Shown: piece after piece, positions 1 to 10,645 of the stretch
How positions within the stretch are numbered: the first letter of the stretch is position 1
Layout of the letters: every line of letters starts with the position of its first letter
Made by a program: the position numbers and the translations under genes
Notes under the pieces: generated by a model
Told to the model about the DNA's origin: nothing
What the model saw: only the letters and a program-made list of their open reading frames with translations
Databases searched by the model: none
Assembly (NCBI GenBank): GCA_009741485.1
Contig: VKON01003981.1
Location: forward strand, 66,801 to 130,800
Direction: 5' to 3'
Source: Malurus cyaneus samueli
Lineage: Eukaryota; Chordata; Aves; Passeriformes; Maluridae
Length of the DNA stretch: 64,000 bases

Positions 1-271
1 CCCCGCCCCATCCGCCCCCCCGCCCTCTGCAGCCCGCCCATCCGGCCCGCCCCTCCATGGGCCCACCCCTCCACAGGCCCTCCACAGGCCCCTCCACAGG
101 CCCCGCCCCTGCAGGCCCGCCCCTCCACGGGCCTCGCCCCTCCACGGGCCCGCCCCTCCACGGGCCCCCCCCCCACAGGTCCCGCCTCCACAGACCCCGC
201 CCCTGCCGCTCCTCGGGCCCTCCTCCCGCGCCGCCCGCGGCCGCTGCCCTCAGTGCGCCTGCGCCCCGGCC
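1..271 (+). promoter_or_regulatory. NME6: GC-rich CpG promoter region of NME6
   Basis: The 271 bases before the NME6 start codon are extremely GC-rich, with many CCGCCC/CCCCGCCC boxes that could bind Sp1-type factors, and no TATA box is visible. This fits a TATA-less housekeeping CpG-island promoter and 5' UTR. The transcription start cannot be fixed from sequence. The island probably extends left beyond the window. Confidence 0.6.
40..200. repeat. GC-rich short tandem repeat in NME6 promoter
   Basis: Imperfect tandem copies of a roughly 14-17 base unit, of the type GGGCCCGCCCCTCCAC, run through this stretch and carry repeated GC boxes. Copies differ by small indels and C/A changes. The array overlaps the presumed NME6 core promoter or 5' UTR, so its copy number could alter promoter strength. 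That effect is inference. Confidence 0.7.
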
Positions 272-361
272 ATGGCGGCTGCGCGCTGTGCCTCGCGGCC
301 GCTGCAGTTGACGCTGGCGCTGCTCAAGCCGGACGCTGCGGCCCATCCGCTCGTACTCGAG
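272..361 (+). CDS. NME6: NME6 coding exon 1
   Basis: Residues 1-30, beginning MAAARCASRPLQLTLALLKP and ending ...HPLVLE. The donor is GAG|GTGAGC, phase 0. It contains the first beta strand and the conserved KPDA of the NDPK fold. Confidence 0.95.
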
Positions 362-2617
362 GTGAGCAGGGCCGGGCAGGCTGGACAGGCTGGACAGGGC
401 TGGAAGGGCCGGACAGGCGAAGGACAGGGCAGGGCTGGACAGGCGGCAGGGAGGAAGGGCTGGGGCAGGGCAGCAGGACGGCCAGGGCAGGGAGGCTGGA
501 CAGGGCGGGGAGGGCTGGAAGGCGGGGAGGGCTGGACAGGCAGGGCAGGGCGGCAGCTGGGGAGGAGCTGCAGGACAGGCGACAGGGCAGTGGACAGGTG
601 GAGGCTGGACAGGAGAGCGAGGCAGGGAGGCGGACAGGCAGGGAGGGCGGACAGGACAGGGAAGGCTGGACAGGACAGGGGGCTGGACAGGGCAGGGGAG
701 GGCTGGACAGGGCAGGGCAGGAAGGGCTGGACAGGCAGGGGAGGGCTGGACAGGCAGGGGAAGGGCTGGGACAGGCAGGGCTGGACAGGGCAGGGAAGGG
801 CTGGACAGGACAGGGCAGGGAGGGCTGGACAGGGCAGGAGGGCGGACGAGCGGGCAGGCAGGGAGGGCTGGACAGGACAGGGCAGGGAAGGGGCTGGACA
901 GGGCAGGGCGGACAGGGCTGGACAGGGCAGGGCGGACAGGACAGGAGGAGGGCTGGAGGACAGGGCAGGGCAGGGCTGGACGGCAGGCGAAGGCGGGACA
1001 GGGCAGGGGCAGGAAGGGCTGAGCAGGGCAGGGAAGGGCTGGACAGGGCAGGCAGGGAAGGGCTGGACAGGCAGGGAGGGGGCTGGACAGGCAGGGCTGG
1101 AGGGCGGACAGGGCAGGGCTGGACAGGGCCGGACAGGGCAGGGCTGGACAGGGCAGGGAGGGGCTGGACAGGGCAGGGCTGGACAGGGCAGGGAAGGGCT
1201 GGACAGGGCAGGGAAGGGCTGGACAGGACAGGGCAGGGAGGGCGGCAGGGGAGGGCAGGGCTGACAGGGCAGGGCTGGACAGGGCCGGACAGGGCAGGGC
1301 TGGACAGGGCAGGCAGGGGAGGGAGGGCAGGGCTGGACAGGGCAGGGAAGGGCTGGACAGGGCAGGGCTGGACAGGGCAGGGCAGGGAAGGGCAGGCCTC
1401 ACCGCTGCCCGCCCCTCCAGTGCCACCTCTCCCGCAGGCCGTGCACGCCGTCATCCTCCGTCACCGGTTCCTCATTGTCCGGGCCAAGGAACTGCGGTGC
1501 GGCGCGGAGCAGAGCCGCCGCTTCTACCGAGAGCACGCGGGTACGAGCGTGGCCCAGGGGCTGCTGGAGCGGCGTGCTGACTCGGGTCGGTGCTTCTGGG
1601 CCGGTGCTGACTCGGTCCATGTCTCTCCGCAGGGCGTTTCTTCTACCAGCGGCTGGTGGAGTTCATGGCCAGGTACGTGCCGCGGGTGTGCGGGATGCGG
1701 GAATTATGAGATTATGTTGTGCTGCAGTTAACCCGTGTGTGGAGGGGCTCGCTGGGATGTGCGGAGCTCGGAGGCTCTGGCCGCGGGGGTAGGAGTGTCG
1801 GGATCGTACCCTCCTGTGACAGCAGCGGTACCCGGTGGGTGGCACTCCCGAAGGTGGTGGATGTTATCCTTTGGCGTAGGTCACCAGTGCCATCGCCGTG
1901 GCCTCGGTGCCAGGGCAGCTCCGTGCCCCTCCCCATAGCCTGGAAGGGCAGGCCAGGGCCCCGCATTGCACCCTGTGGCAGCCATATACTGTGCAGGTTT
2001 GTAAGGACGAATAACCTGTTTGTAACGAGCTCTTCATAATCTTTTCTCCTGCTGCTCCTGGACCCTTGCACCAGTGGCCCTATGTGGGCTTACATCCTAG
2101 CCCACGAGAATGCTGTCCCTCTCTGGAGATCCCTGATGGGACCCACTAAAGTGTTCCGAGCCCGACACAGTGACCCGGACTCCATCCGAGGTGCCTACGG
2201 CCTCACGGACACCAGGAACACCACCCATGGCTCAGGTAGGCCTGGCATTCTTGGATGGCTCTTGGGGAGGCCAGAATGGTGGTACTTTGTCTGTCTTTGC
2301 TTTGGTTCTGAGGCTTCAGAAGTGAATCATTTGTTTCCTTCTGCAGACCCCATGCACACCTGGCCAGGTGTTGCCAAGCATTTGGAGTCCAGCACATGTT
2401 TGTGGTGGCAGACTGCTATCTCCCACTGCCTTTTCCTCTTTTTTTGACAGACTCGTCTGCCTCAGCTAGCAGAGAAATTGCCTTTTTCTTCCCTGAGTTC
2501 GATGAGCAGCGCTGGTACGAGCAGGATGAGCCCCAGCTCCGCCGTGGGCAGCTGTACTACAGTGCTGAGGAGCGCGTGCACCGTGTGCTCAGGGCAGAGG
2601 AGGCACAGGTGACCTGA
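272..2617 (+). CDS. NME6: NME6, nucleoside diphosphate kinase 6 (complete, 5 exons)
   Basis: Join 272-361, 1438-1540, 1633-1672, 2075-2235 and 2451-2617: 561 nt, 186 aa plus stop, the same length as the usual human protein. It is an NDP kinase family member. The fold elements read in order: LALLKPDA near residue 15, the YREHAG region near 60, RFFYQRLVEFMASGP around 66-80, GPTKVFRARH near 100, and SIRGAYG plus NTTHGSD carrying the phospho-acceptor histidine at residue 129. The C-terminal part FFPEFDEQRWYEQDEPQLR is the NME6-specific tail, which sets it apart from NME1/2. The start ATG (GCCATGG) has a good Kozak context, and no in-frame upstream ATG is needed. All introns are GT-AG and every phase matches. 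The family literature places NME6 in mitochondria with weak kinase activity on its own; no clear targeting peptide is obvious beyond the Ala/Arg-rich first ten residues. Confidence 0.96.
368..1405 (+). repeat. G-rich minisatellite filling NME6 intron 1
   Basis: About 1 kb of imperfect tandem copies of a ~15-base unit, GGGCTGGACAGGGCA, with length variants GGGCAGGGA and GGCGGACA interspersed. It occupies nearly all of intron 1 (362-1437). The plus strand is strongly purine/G biased, with runs of GGG every 5-8 bases, so G-quadruplex formation on the non-template strand is plausible. Long open frames on both strands here (Gly/Arg-rich, or Pro/Ser/Cys-rich on the minus strand) are by-products of the periodicity, not genes. 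Confidence 0.95.
1438..1540 (+). CDS. NME6: NME6 coding exon 2
   Basis: Residues 31-64 plus one base, AVHAVILRHRFLIVRAKELR onward to YREHA. Acceptor CCCGCAG|GCC, donor GCGG|GTACGA, phase 1. It follows directly on the end of the minisatellite-filled intron 1. Confidence 0.94.
1633..1672 (+). CDS. NME6: NME6 coding exon 3
   Basis: A 40-nt micro-exon encoding G-RFFYQRLVEFMA-S. Acceptor TCCGCAG|GG, donor CCAG|GTACGT, phase 2. The upstream intron is only 92 nt long. Confidence 0.93.
2075..2235 (+). CDS. NME6: NME6 coding exon 4 (active-site exon)
   Basis: Residues 79-131, with GPTKVFRARH, SIRGAYG and the NTTHGS active-site motif (histidine 129). Acceptor GCACCAG|T, donor TCAG|GTAGGC, phase 1. 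Confidence 0.95.
2451..2617 (+). CDS. NME6: NME6 coding exon 5 with stop
   Basis: Residues 132-186, D-SSASASREIAFFFPEFDE and RWYEQDEPQLRRG, ending ...EEAQVT and TGA. The acceptor is TTTTTTTGACAG|AC. The last ~15 residues are less conserved than the rest, as usual for this protein. Confidence 0.95.
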
Positions 2618-3950
2618 GCTGCTCGTGAGAGGCTTTGGTTTGCTGACCTGGCAGCCCCTGTGGGCACTCTTTTGGAGCACCAGACAGCGAGTGTGGGGGA
2701 GGGAAACCCTCGTGCATATTGTACTGTCTGAGATTATGTTGTGCTTCCTGGGATCGGATTGTTGGTGTAACACGTAGATTCTGGGGTGCTATAGGAAGAA
2801 TTGCCCCAGCAGTGCTTGTGCTGACAGAGTCTGGCTATGCAACTCCTTGGTTCCCTGAGTTTGGTTGGGTGTGAGCAGGACAGGTGAGTTGGTCAAGGGC
2901 CAGGTGAAGGATGGGCTGCTTGTTCCAGTTGGGATTGGCCTGGATTTACTAATGGGAAGCCTCAGGTTCTTCCTGCTGGCTTTTCCCATAGTGCTTTAGG
3001 GAGAAAAGAAGGAAAAGCAGCATGAAGAAAGGCATCAGCATGGCAAGATGAACTGTCGTGTCCTCGCTCACCTGCAGCTGGGGTGGGAAATGAGGAGCTT
3101 TGCCAATAGCTCTCCATGTGAGGCCTTGTGACAAAACAGCCGAGGGCAGCTTGGAGCCCTCAGTGTCCGTAGCCTCACTGTGCCTGGGGCAGTTCCACGT
3201 CCTTGGGAAATGGGATGGACAAAGCCACTGAATTACCCAGATATGTGATGGAATGATGACAGGATGGTGCAGGAGGGCTTGCTTGGGAGGTACAGAGCCA
3301 GGTCCTGGCAGGCTCATTTGTGTTTCTTGCTGTGATGCCATGTGAGATGTGTTCCTGGATGGGGTTTCAGTCCATTTATGCTATCTCCCCACAGGCCCCT
3401 TACAGTGCTGCCATTTTTGTTACAGTTCCTGGATGTGCTGAGGGAATTTCCTTTGGGCAATCTCAGATGCTCAGGCTGGGGAAGGTATGCTGGGCTGTGC
3501 TCAGGACAGGAAAGCTGAGCTGAGATTCACCCGTGCCATGGTATGTCACAGATCAAGGCAGGGGCTCTGTAGGTCCTTCCAGAACTCTGTGAGGTGTTGG
3601 GTAGTGACTGACAATGCTCTGTTGTGGAAAGCACAGCCCAGTGCTACCATAGTTAAACTTGTTTGTGCTTGTGTTCCCTCCTCCTCCTGTCTAGAATCAA
3701 ATGGTCATTGTTCTGTTCCAGGTACAGATCCAGGGATCTTCAGGACATCACTGCTGTCCTTGTCCTCAGCAGTGTCCACAGGGGATCTGCTCAGGATCCT
3801 GTGTGTCTTCACACAGGTTTGAGAGCTGCTGTCCCCAGTGCTGTTGATACTTCATTGATATTTCGTCAGTTGGTGTTTTATTGATTCCTGGAGGTTTTGC
3901 TCAGATATATGTGTTTTTCTTGTAACTATTAAACTTTACTATTTTTCACC
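2618..3950 (+). other. NME6: Probable NME6 3' UTR, with ATTAAA at 3928-3933
   Basis: The sequence after the NME6 stop has no further coding signature. The first good polyadenylation-like hexamer on the plus strand is ATTAAA at 3928-3933, followed by a T-rich downstream element. That would give a 3' UTR of about 1.3 kb. A shorter UTR using a non-canonical hexamer is equally possible. Confidence 0.35.
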
Positions 3951-6900
3951 TTTCTTTTTTTATATTACGTTTTCCTTGGGCATGTCATTAACTAATAACT
4001 CCTGACTCACACTATCCATTTTTAAAGTTTTGATGTTTTTTCATACTCACTCGCAATGGCTACATTTAGAAAAAGGGCTACTTTGAACACATACCAGTGC
4101 AGAGATCTGTGACTCAGCAGGATTGTCACCGAGTGGCACCACCTCACAGCCACCGTGATTCAGGTACCTGCCGGGTGTCACCTTGACGTTGCCCTGGCCC
4201 TGAGGCTGTACCTGAGCGTAGGTGCTCAGACTGGACAGCCCATTGCCCAGGCATAGGGTTTATTGTGCAAATCTAAAGCTGTTCAAGAAGCTTTGTCAGA
4301 GACCTGAGGGTGAAACAGTTAATGTTAGATGCAGGAGATGTCAAAACTGATATTTGGTCTCCAAGGAAGCCTTATGGAATGTCACTGGTAACTTTGCTTT
4401 GAGGGCTGTTATCAAAGTGGGTTTGCTTTGGTTTTGTTTTGTTTTTTGTTTTTTTTTTCATTTTCTTTTTCCCCTCCTTGTAAGTACCCAGTAAATGATT
4501 TTTCACATTTCCAGTGGTGCTTGCCCTATCCTTGTCAGTGGCCTGGGCTGAGCTGGATGGGTCTGGAGCAGCCTGGTGTAGTGGGTGACATCCCTGTTCG
4601 TGGCAGGGACAGGGAACTGGATGAGCTTTATGGTGCCTCCCAGCCCAAACCATTCCATGCTGACATCTCAGTCTGGCACTTCAGTACAGGTGTGAAGGGC
4701 AGTTTGAGATCCCTGGTTTTTTCCTGGAAGTTGCAGGTCCCTGGCCCATCTGTTCCCACCTGGGAGCACATGTGTGTGTCTACAGCAGGTATTGCCCCAG
4801 GTGCTGCTGCAGAAGCACTGCCTGGGGCCACAAAGTCCAGCTCATGTACCTGCAGAGACACCTCTGGTGTGGAGCTGGGCCGGGGGTCTCACAGGGATGT
4901 GTAGGTTTTAGGCATAAACTTGATCTGCTCTTGGAAGAATTGAGCAGGTTTGTGTCAGCGCTGGAAGGGAGAACACAGCTGGGCCTGGGAAGAAGGGAAG
5001 GAAAGGTTTCAGAGGGAAATCAGTGCTGATCCCAGCCCAGGCCTGCCTTCTGTCCCTGCCACCATGGGCAGAATCCTCTCAGCTTGAGCTTGATTTAGTG
5101 CTATATATTGATTTATTAACACAAACTTTTAGTTACTGGTTCAGATACAGAGGAAAACCCAAGATGATGATTAAAAAAACACTTGGGGAAACACCTTTCC
5201 TCTGTTTTCCCAGGTTCAGCTTCAGTCCAACATCTTTTCTCCCCTCTTTTCCTGCAGGTTCTGCCCAGTCTCTCCCAGTCCCTGGGGGAGGTGACACAGC
5301 ACAGGCGGCTGGGGCTGGGCAGGCCTTCACTTTTCTACTTGTAATTTGTTCCTCTTCTTGTTTACTCATTCATGGCACAGGCTGCAGTCCCTCAGGTGTG
5401 TACCTCTCCTGCCATGGTCTCTATTTGGGCTAGTCCCTTCAGGGAGAAATGGGCTAATGGGAATTTCATTAAGTTCATAGAGGGAAATGCCATGTCCTAC
5501 ACCCAGGCAGGAATATTTCCATTTGGGGGACCAGAGCAGAGTTGCAGAGAATTACCTGGCTGTTCTGAAGGCCCTGAGCCATCCCTGAGTCAGCAGTACA
5601 CCTCTCTGGTCTGAGAACATCCTCAGCTGCGGGAGCCTGAACACTTGTCCATCCCCTCCCTGGGGCACAGGTAAGGCACAGCTGGAGCCCTGGCTCCTGT
5701 TTCAGGCTCCCCAGTACAAGACAGCCTGGTCAGGACTGGAGTCCAGCATGGATTCATTACAACGCCTGAGAACCTGACAGGTAAGGAGAGACTGGGGGCT
5801 GGGACTGCTCAGAATTAGGAGGTCAGTGGGGTTTATTGATAGGTTGAAATCCCAAGTGTGAGCATTGAAGGGAACCTGAGGTGTCCCAGGAACGGACAGA
5901 AGGCAATGGAAACAACCTGAAATACTGGCAATTTCACTGAGACACGAAAGAAACTATCTTACTAATTTTCAAGAGTGATAAGGTCAGGAGCCCCTGTGCC
6001 AAGGGAGGGCTTTGGGCTCAACAACCTCCAGAGTTCCTTTCTGTTCCCCTGTGGCTCTGGTGCTTGTGGCCCTGGGGTGTTGCTGCAGTGGGAGGGGATG
6101 CAGAGGGGCCACATGGGCACAGGTTGGGCCTCTCCTTCCTCCAGCATGGCTGTAATTCCATACCAGCCCCGTCTTGGGGGCTTTGGTGCTGTTTCCCTCC
6201 CTGCAGCTGATCTGCCCTTTCCCAAAGGCCTGTGTCCTGCTTTTCCCAAGCCTGGGGATGAGGAAAAATGGATGCAATGGAAATTAAGACAAATTGGTCT
6301 CCTCAGCTCTGACTGCATGAGCCGCTTGTCTCGGCTAAAGCTGCATCTCACTGTGCAGAGCTGGAGAGATGGATGTGGTAGGGGGCCAAAGATTTTGTGG
6401 GTTTGATCTTGTATCAGGCTGGGGGTTTTCACATGGAAAAGCAGGCACAGAATCAAATTCCAGACAAACAGAAGTCATGGTGTTCAGGGAAGACTGTCCC
6501 AGAGAGATTCAATACATCCCCTACCTGAAAGTACCAAGGAATTAATAAACAGTCAGGCTCAGATTTGGGGGTCACAATCATTTTCTTCAGAGTCTTCCCA
6601 CAGAGACACTGTACAGAACAGGAGGGTCAAGAAGCGAGACAAACACCAGATTGCAGAAAAAAAAAAAAAATCCTCATAGATTGGGACTGTTTTTTTCCCT
6701 AGCACAGAAAATAAACAACTTCCCACCTCATGCACCAGCCAGGGCAAGCTGGGGCTGGATCTGGTCACTGACCAAATGTAACCTTGAGCTTGATGTGGTG
6801 GCACAGACCAGGAAAACCCTATGACAGACCTTACTCCTGTCTACATGGACAAGTCATCCACACTGGCTCCTTCTCACCTGGGTCCAGACAGCCACATCTC

Positions 6901-9615
6901 CAGGACATACTCTCCAAAGCCCTGGTAGATCCCGAGAACTAGTTTTCATCTCTCCATGAGATCCCAATCCCAGTTACCAACATGTCCAGGACCTGATTGG
7001 CCCCTGCATTCACACATGACTATTGAGTACTTTCATTAGCCAGATTTCCTCTTTCATTGCTCCCCTTCCTTCCAAAACAATCCAGATAAACAAAACGTGG
7101 TTTTGTATCTCCCACAGCACCCAGGGAAAGTTAAAAGCCATCAGTTGTGCAAAGCTGCTGCTGGAGCAGAATATTTAAATTTAGCATGGGATTTGTTGAT
7201 CCTTTCCAGAGAGAAGATATTCTAGGGAAACTTTTAAAAATCCATCCCTCTCCCAAGGAGAGTTCTGGGAGCAATGGGAGGGATGAATTATAGTAACAGC
7301 ACTGTGGTGTGTCTGTGCAGGAAGCAGCAGCCGTGGTCCAATATTCCCCAGTCTGATTCCAGGTACTGGCTCCCTTCACAGGGACAGCAGGAAGGAGAAG
7401 TTTAAGCATTAGACAGAAAAACAGCAGCCAAATTACAGATGTGAGATTGTGGCAGCCATCACAAAACTAAACTGTACCAGCATTCAGATAACTGTTTTTG
7501 TTATTTTGCAATGCAAAGTTTGGAGTTCAAATAAAGCAACTGAAAATCTTTCTGGCAGAGAGGAATAAGCCTGAGATAGGCCCAGGCCTCTGGTTTCAGC
7601 TTAGTCTGTATCCACAGATCAGGGATGGGAAAAGGGCAGTGAAGAGAGAAAAAAAGAAATAAATTGTGTTAAATTAAACCCTTTGGAAGTTACAAATCAG
7701 AGGTGACCCAGATTAGGACCAAGAGGCACCAGAATGACACAAACAAGTTATGTATGAGGTTTGCAATGGTGTAATAACTGCTCCTACCTACTGTGGGATA
7801 TACCCAGTGTGGCTGGAGCAGAGCAGGAATTTGGGCAGGAGCTCAACATCGTATTTTTTGTTGCAGTAACATGTTTTCAAAGTGTCTCCTGTAACCCAGA
7901 TGTTTCCCAGAACCTGTCAAAGCACTAGCCAGTTACTGTTTTCTCCTTTCATGAAACTTCAGTGGTTTCAGGTGTGTCCTGTCCGCAGCCATTTCAAAGG
8001 TGGGAGGTCTGTGCAGACCTGGCCCTTCTCACTCCCAGTGCCTCTGCCTAGGATCTGACTGATTCCAGCAAGGGTGAATGAAGTGGCTGCCTTGAGCTTT
8101 TACCAGCCCAGAACTTTTACCAGCCCGCTGTGGGTCTTGTTTATATGTTCACAAACATGCCAGGCGAGCAGATGAAGTGCTCTGGGCTTTTGTAATTGGT
8201 ACTGGAGTTCCTGTGGCCTGTTCCCCACAGATAGAAGTCTGTGGGGGATGGGACCAAGCGGGCAAACTGGGAACGCAAGGACCTTATCTCTGCAATTTCA
8301 GCTCCTGGTAAGAGTGCGCTGCTTTGCCTCAGGGGCAGAGTCGATGCTCACACCTGGATGAGGAACCAGGGCTGGCTCTGTGCAGCTGGGGACACAGCTG
8401 GCTATGGGGACAAGGAGAGATGAGACGGGAGCAGGAGTGACAACTGCCCAGGAAGGATCATGAGCAGCCATGAGGCAAAAGTGCTGCTCAGTGATGACAG
8501 GAGAGATTTCCCTTGGTGCTTTCTGAGTACAAGTTGGCCAGGAAGAGGCGGTGACCCTGGGGCTGGTGCCAGGAGCACCCTTTCCATTTCGAGGCCCCTG
8601 TAGGTGTTGGAGCTGCCCCAAACCACACTGTGCAGGGGCGATGCCCCAGGGGTGCAGGCTGCTCACTTCATGTTGTGTGATCTCAATGTTTGGGCTTCTG
8701 CAAACATCAGCACATCACAAACACATGTACATCTGGTCAGTGTCCAACACTGTGGCAAAGCCAGGAGCAGGGGCTCACTGGGGCAAGGGAGATGACACAG
8801 GCAGGTCACACCCACAGTCACACAGCCTGTCAGCTGCACCCAAATATGCTCATCTGTAGCTCAGTTACCAAGAGATACCCAGTAAGAGCTAATCTGTTCC
8901 CAAAGAAATCCACTGCAGAGTCAGAACTGGGACTAGGAGACACACAGCCACGTTGGGAGCAATTTCCCATTTCTTAGTGCACTACATGTGCTGATTTTAT
9001 TCTTCAGGGAAAGAAATGTTTCTGTAACCCACCTCTTGGGTTGGGCTGTTGCTCCTACCCAGACAGGCTGTGAATCCCTCAGCTCTCCTTGCTAGATGCC
9101 CCTCTGGATTCTAAAAAAAACCTTAAAATACCTTCAGTCCAGTGTCAGTGGACACGTCAGTCTGCCCAATGAACCCCTTTCTGGAGAGCCCCTGGAAAGG
9201 GACAGCAGAAAACACAGCAGGAACTGCACAACAAAAAAGACTGGGGAAGTTTCAGAGAAACAAAAATAACAAAGCACTCCAACCAAACAAAAACCCCAAA
9301 TCCAACCAACCAGAAATCCAAACCAGAAACCTCTGGAAGAGTTACAGTAAAATTGATAACTTTTAACCTAAATTCCAATGCACCTTTCCTGTCACAGACA
9401 GACATAGCGTGTGGGTTTTTCCAGGATCAAACACTGAGCAGGAATGCTGCACTCCTGACCAGGTAGTACAGGCTTCATCAACTGCTGGGTGGTCCAGAAC
9501 TCATCTGTGAACTACACTGAGCTCAAAAGCTTTAGTGGGACCTTCTGCAGCCACCGCTGTCTGTGGCAGTGACTGGGGTGTGCTCCCACAGTCCCTCAGT
9601 CCCACAGCTCCCCAG
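3951..9615. other. Convergent intergenic stretch, no gene seen
   Basis: Between the presumed 3' ends of NME6 (plus) and HCLS1 (minus), the sequence is unique-looking noncoding DNA. It has one CR1 tail near 4.6 kb, a T-rich tract near 4440-4475 and an A-run near 6657-6670. Plus-strand AATAAA words at about 6544 and 7531 have no upstream gene to serve. Open frames are short and of unbiased composition. In human, FBXO40 lies on this side of HCLS1; no FBXO40-like reading frame is visible here. Confidence 0.6.
4548..4660 (+). mobile_element. CR1 LINE 3' tail fragment
   Basis: The series TGGGTGACATCCCTG, GGCAGGGACAGGGAACTGGA, TGAGCTTTATGGT and CCCAAACCATTCC follows the order of the 3' end of avian CR1 (in which the last words are GATGATCTTTAAGGT and CAACCCAAACCATTC). 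It is short and diverged, and the terminal octamer repeat is lost. Confidence 0.65.
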
Positions 9616-10508
9616 CTGCTGCTCTAGCCAGCTGTTCCTGCTTTATTCCTGCTGTGATGATACCTGCATCCCACACAGGAACAATGCCCATAGCTGAGCA
9701 TCCACCTAAGAAGTACTGGCTTGAGGGAGGGCTTTGCCTTGCATTTCTGAAAACTGTTTTAAACATTAACAATAAAATGTTTCCTCCTGTCCTGCTTCTC
9801 ATCTGCTCACCCTTTTCCTCACATCTGTGATGAAGAGTCAGTGGGGTTTCTCAGGAGCCTCCAGCAGGTACGGGGGACATGAGCTGTCACAGAATCACTG
9901 GGACACAATCTGAGCCAGGACAGAGCAGAAGATCACAGCCCTCAGGGACAGACACACATGTGCCCAAAAAGGGCACACACACCACGTTCACATTCCTCTG
10001 CTCCATGCTGCAAACATGGCTCATCCTAAAAGTGGAACCCCTTCCTGGGAATAAACACAAATTTGGCTTTCCCAGTCCTCTTTTTCCCAACCCCTAACTA
10101 GGATGAGATCCAGAGCCACGGGAAATGAAAGGTCTCACAGCTCACATCCCTTCTGCATTGCCTAGACTAGATTTGGTCTTTCTTCTCCGGGAATTGCCCC
10201 ACTGGGAACAAGACATGCTTCTGCAGGCTTGCTGGCTCACAGGTAGGGCAGCTTAGAAGAGATGAGACACCTTACATTGCACTCATATGCTCTTAAACCA
10301 TCCCATCTTTCCCATCTGGAAGTGGATTGGGATCAAAATCCTCTCGGGCATAAAATAAAACATTCCCTCCCGACACTGCCAGTTTGTTCCTTCATATTTC
10401 TCTGAATGTGGATACACTAAGCTGAGCCAAATGAAGCTGCTAACATGGAAAAGGCTGAAGCAGACAGAGGTAAAATTTTGGAAGGAAGCAGCTTGCACAG
10501 TGCTCATT
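9616..10508 (-). other. HCLS1: Probable HCLS1 3' UTR
   Basis: Minus-strand sequence following the HCLS1 TGA with no coding signal, running to just past the AATAAA at 9642-9647. The length of about 0.9 kb is inferred from that hexamer only. Confidence 0.45.
9642..9647 (-). terminator. HCLS1: Candidate HCLS1 polyadenylation signal
   Basis: AATAAA on the minus strand, about 870 nt after the HCLS1 stop, followed by GGGACTGTGGGAG-type G/T-rich sequence. It is the nearest clear canonical hexamer downstream of the stop. A second AATAAA at 8996-9001 is an alternative. Confidence 0.5.
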
Positions 10509-10645
10509 TCATTGCAGAAGCTTCACATAATTTGCTGGGAAGAGGCCGACTCTGCCATGGCACTGTCCCCGCCACCAGCCTTCATCCACCATCTCAATGT
10601 GAGTGATTGAGTCATCAGGATCAAAAGAAATCTCATCATCTCCAT
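10509..10645 (-). CDS. HCLS1: HCLS1 coding exon 14 (SH3 end, stop)
   Basis: A 137-nt exon, residues 477-521, [20 protein letters not shown] onward, then [20 protein letters not shown] and KLLQ with TGA. Acceptor TTTTGCAG|AT. Confidence 0.96.

Noticed and set aside
324..1454. 376-codon minus-strand Pro/Ser/Cys-rich frame with PCPVQPCP repeats
   Set aside because: It is the complement of the same minisatellite; no initiation context, no domain, and the frame is open only because the array lacks stops in it.
253..1731. Long plus-strand Gly/Arg-rich open frame (492 codons) and its 330-codon overlap
   Set aside because: It is the NME6 intron 1 minisatellite read through; the composition follows the 15-base repeat and it ignores the clear NME6 splice sites.
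2618..10508. Search for FBXO40 or another gene between NME6 and HCLS1
   Set aside because: No F-box, zinc-finger or long unbroken frame is present; only short frames and one CR1 tail.
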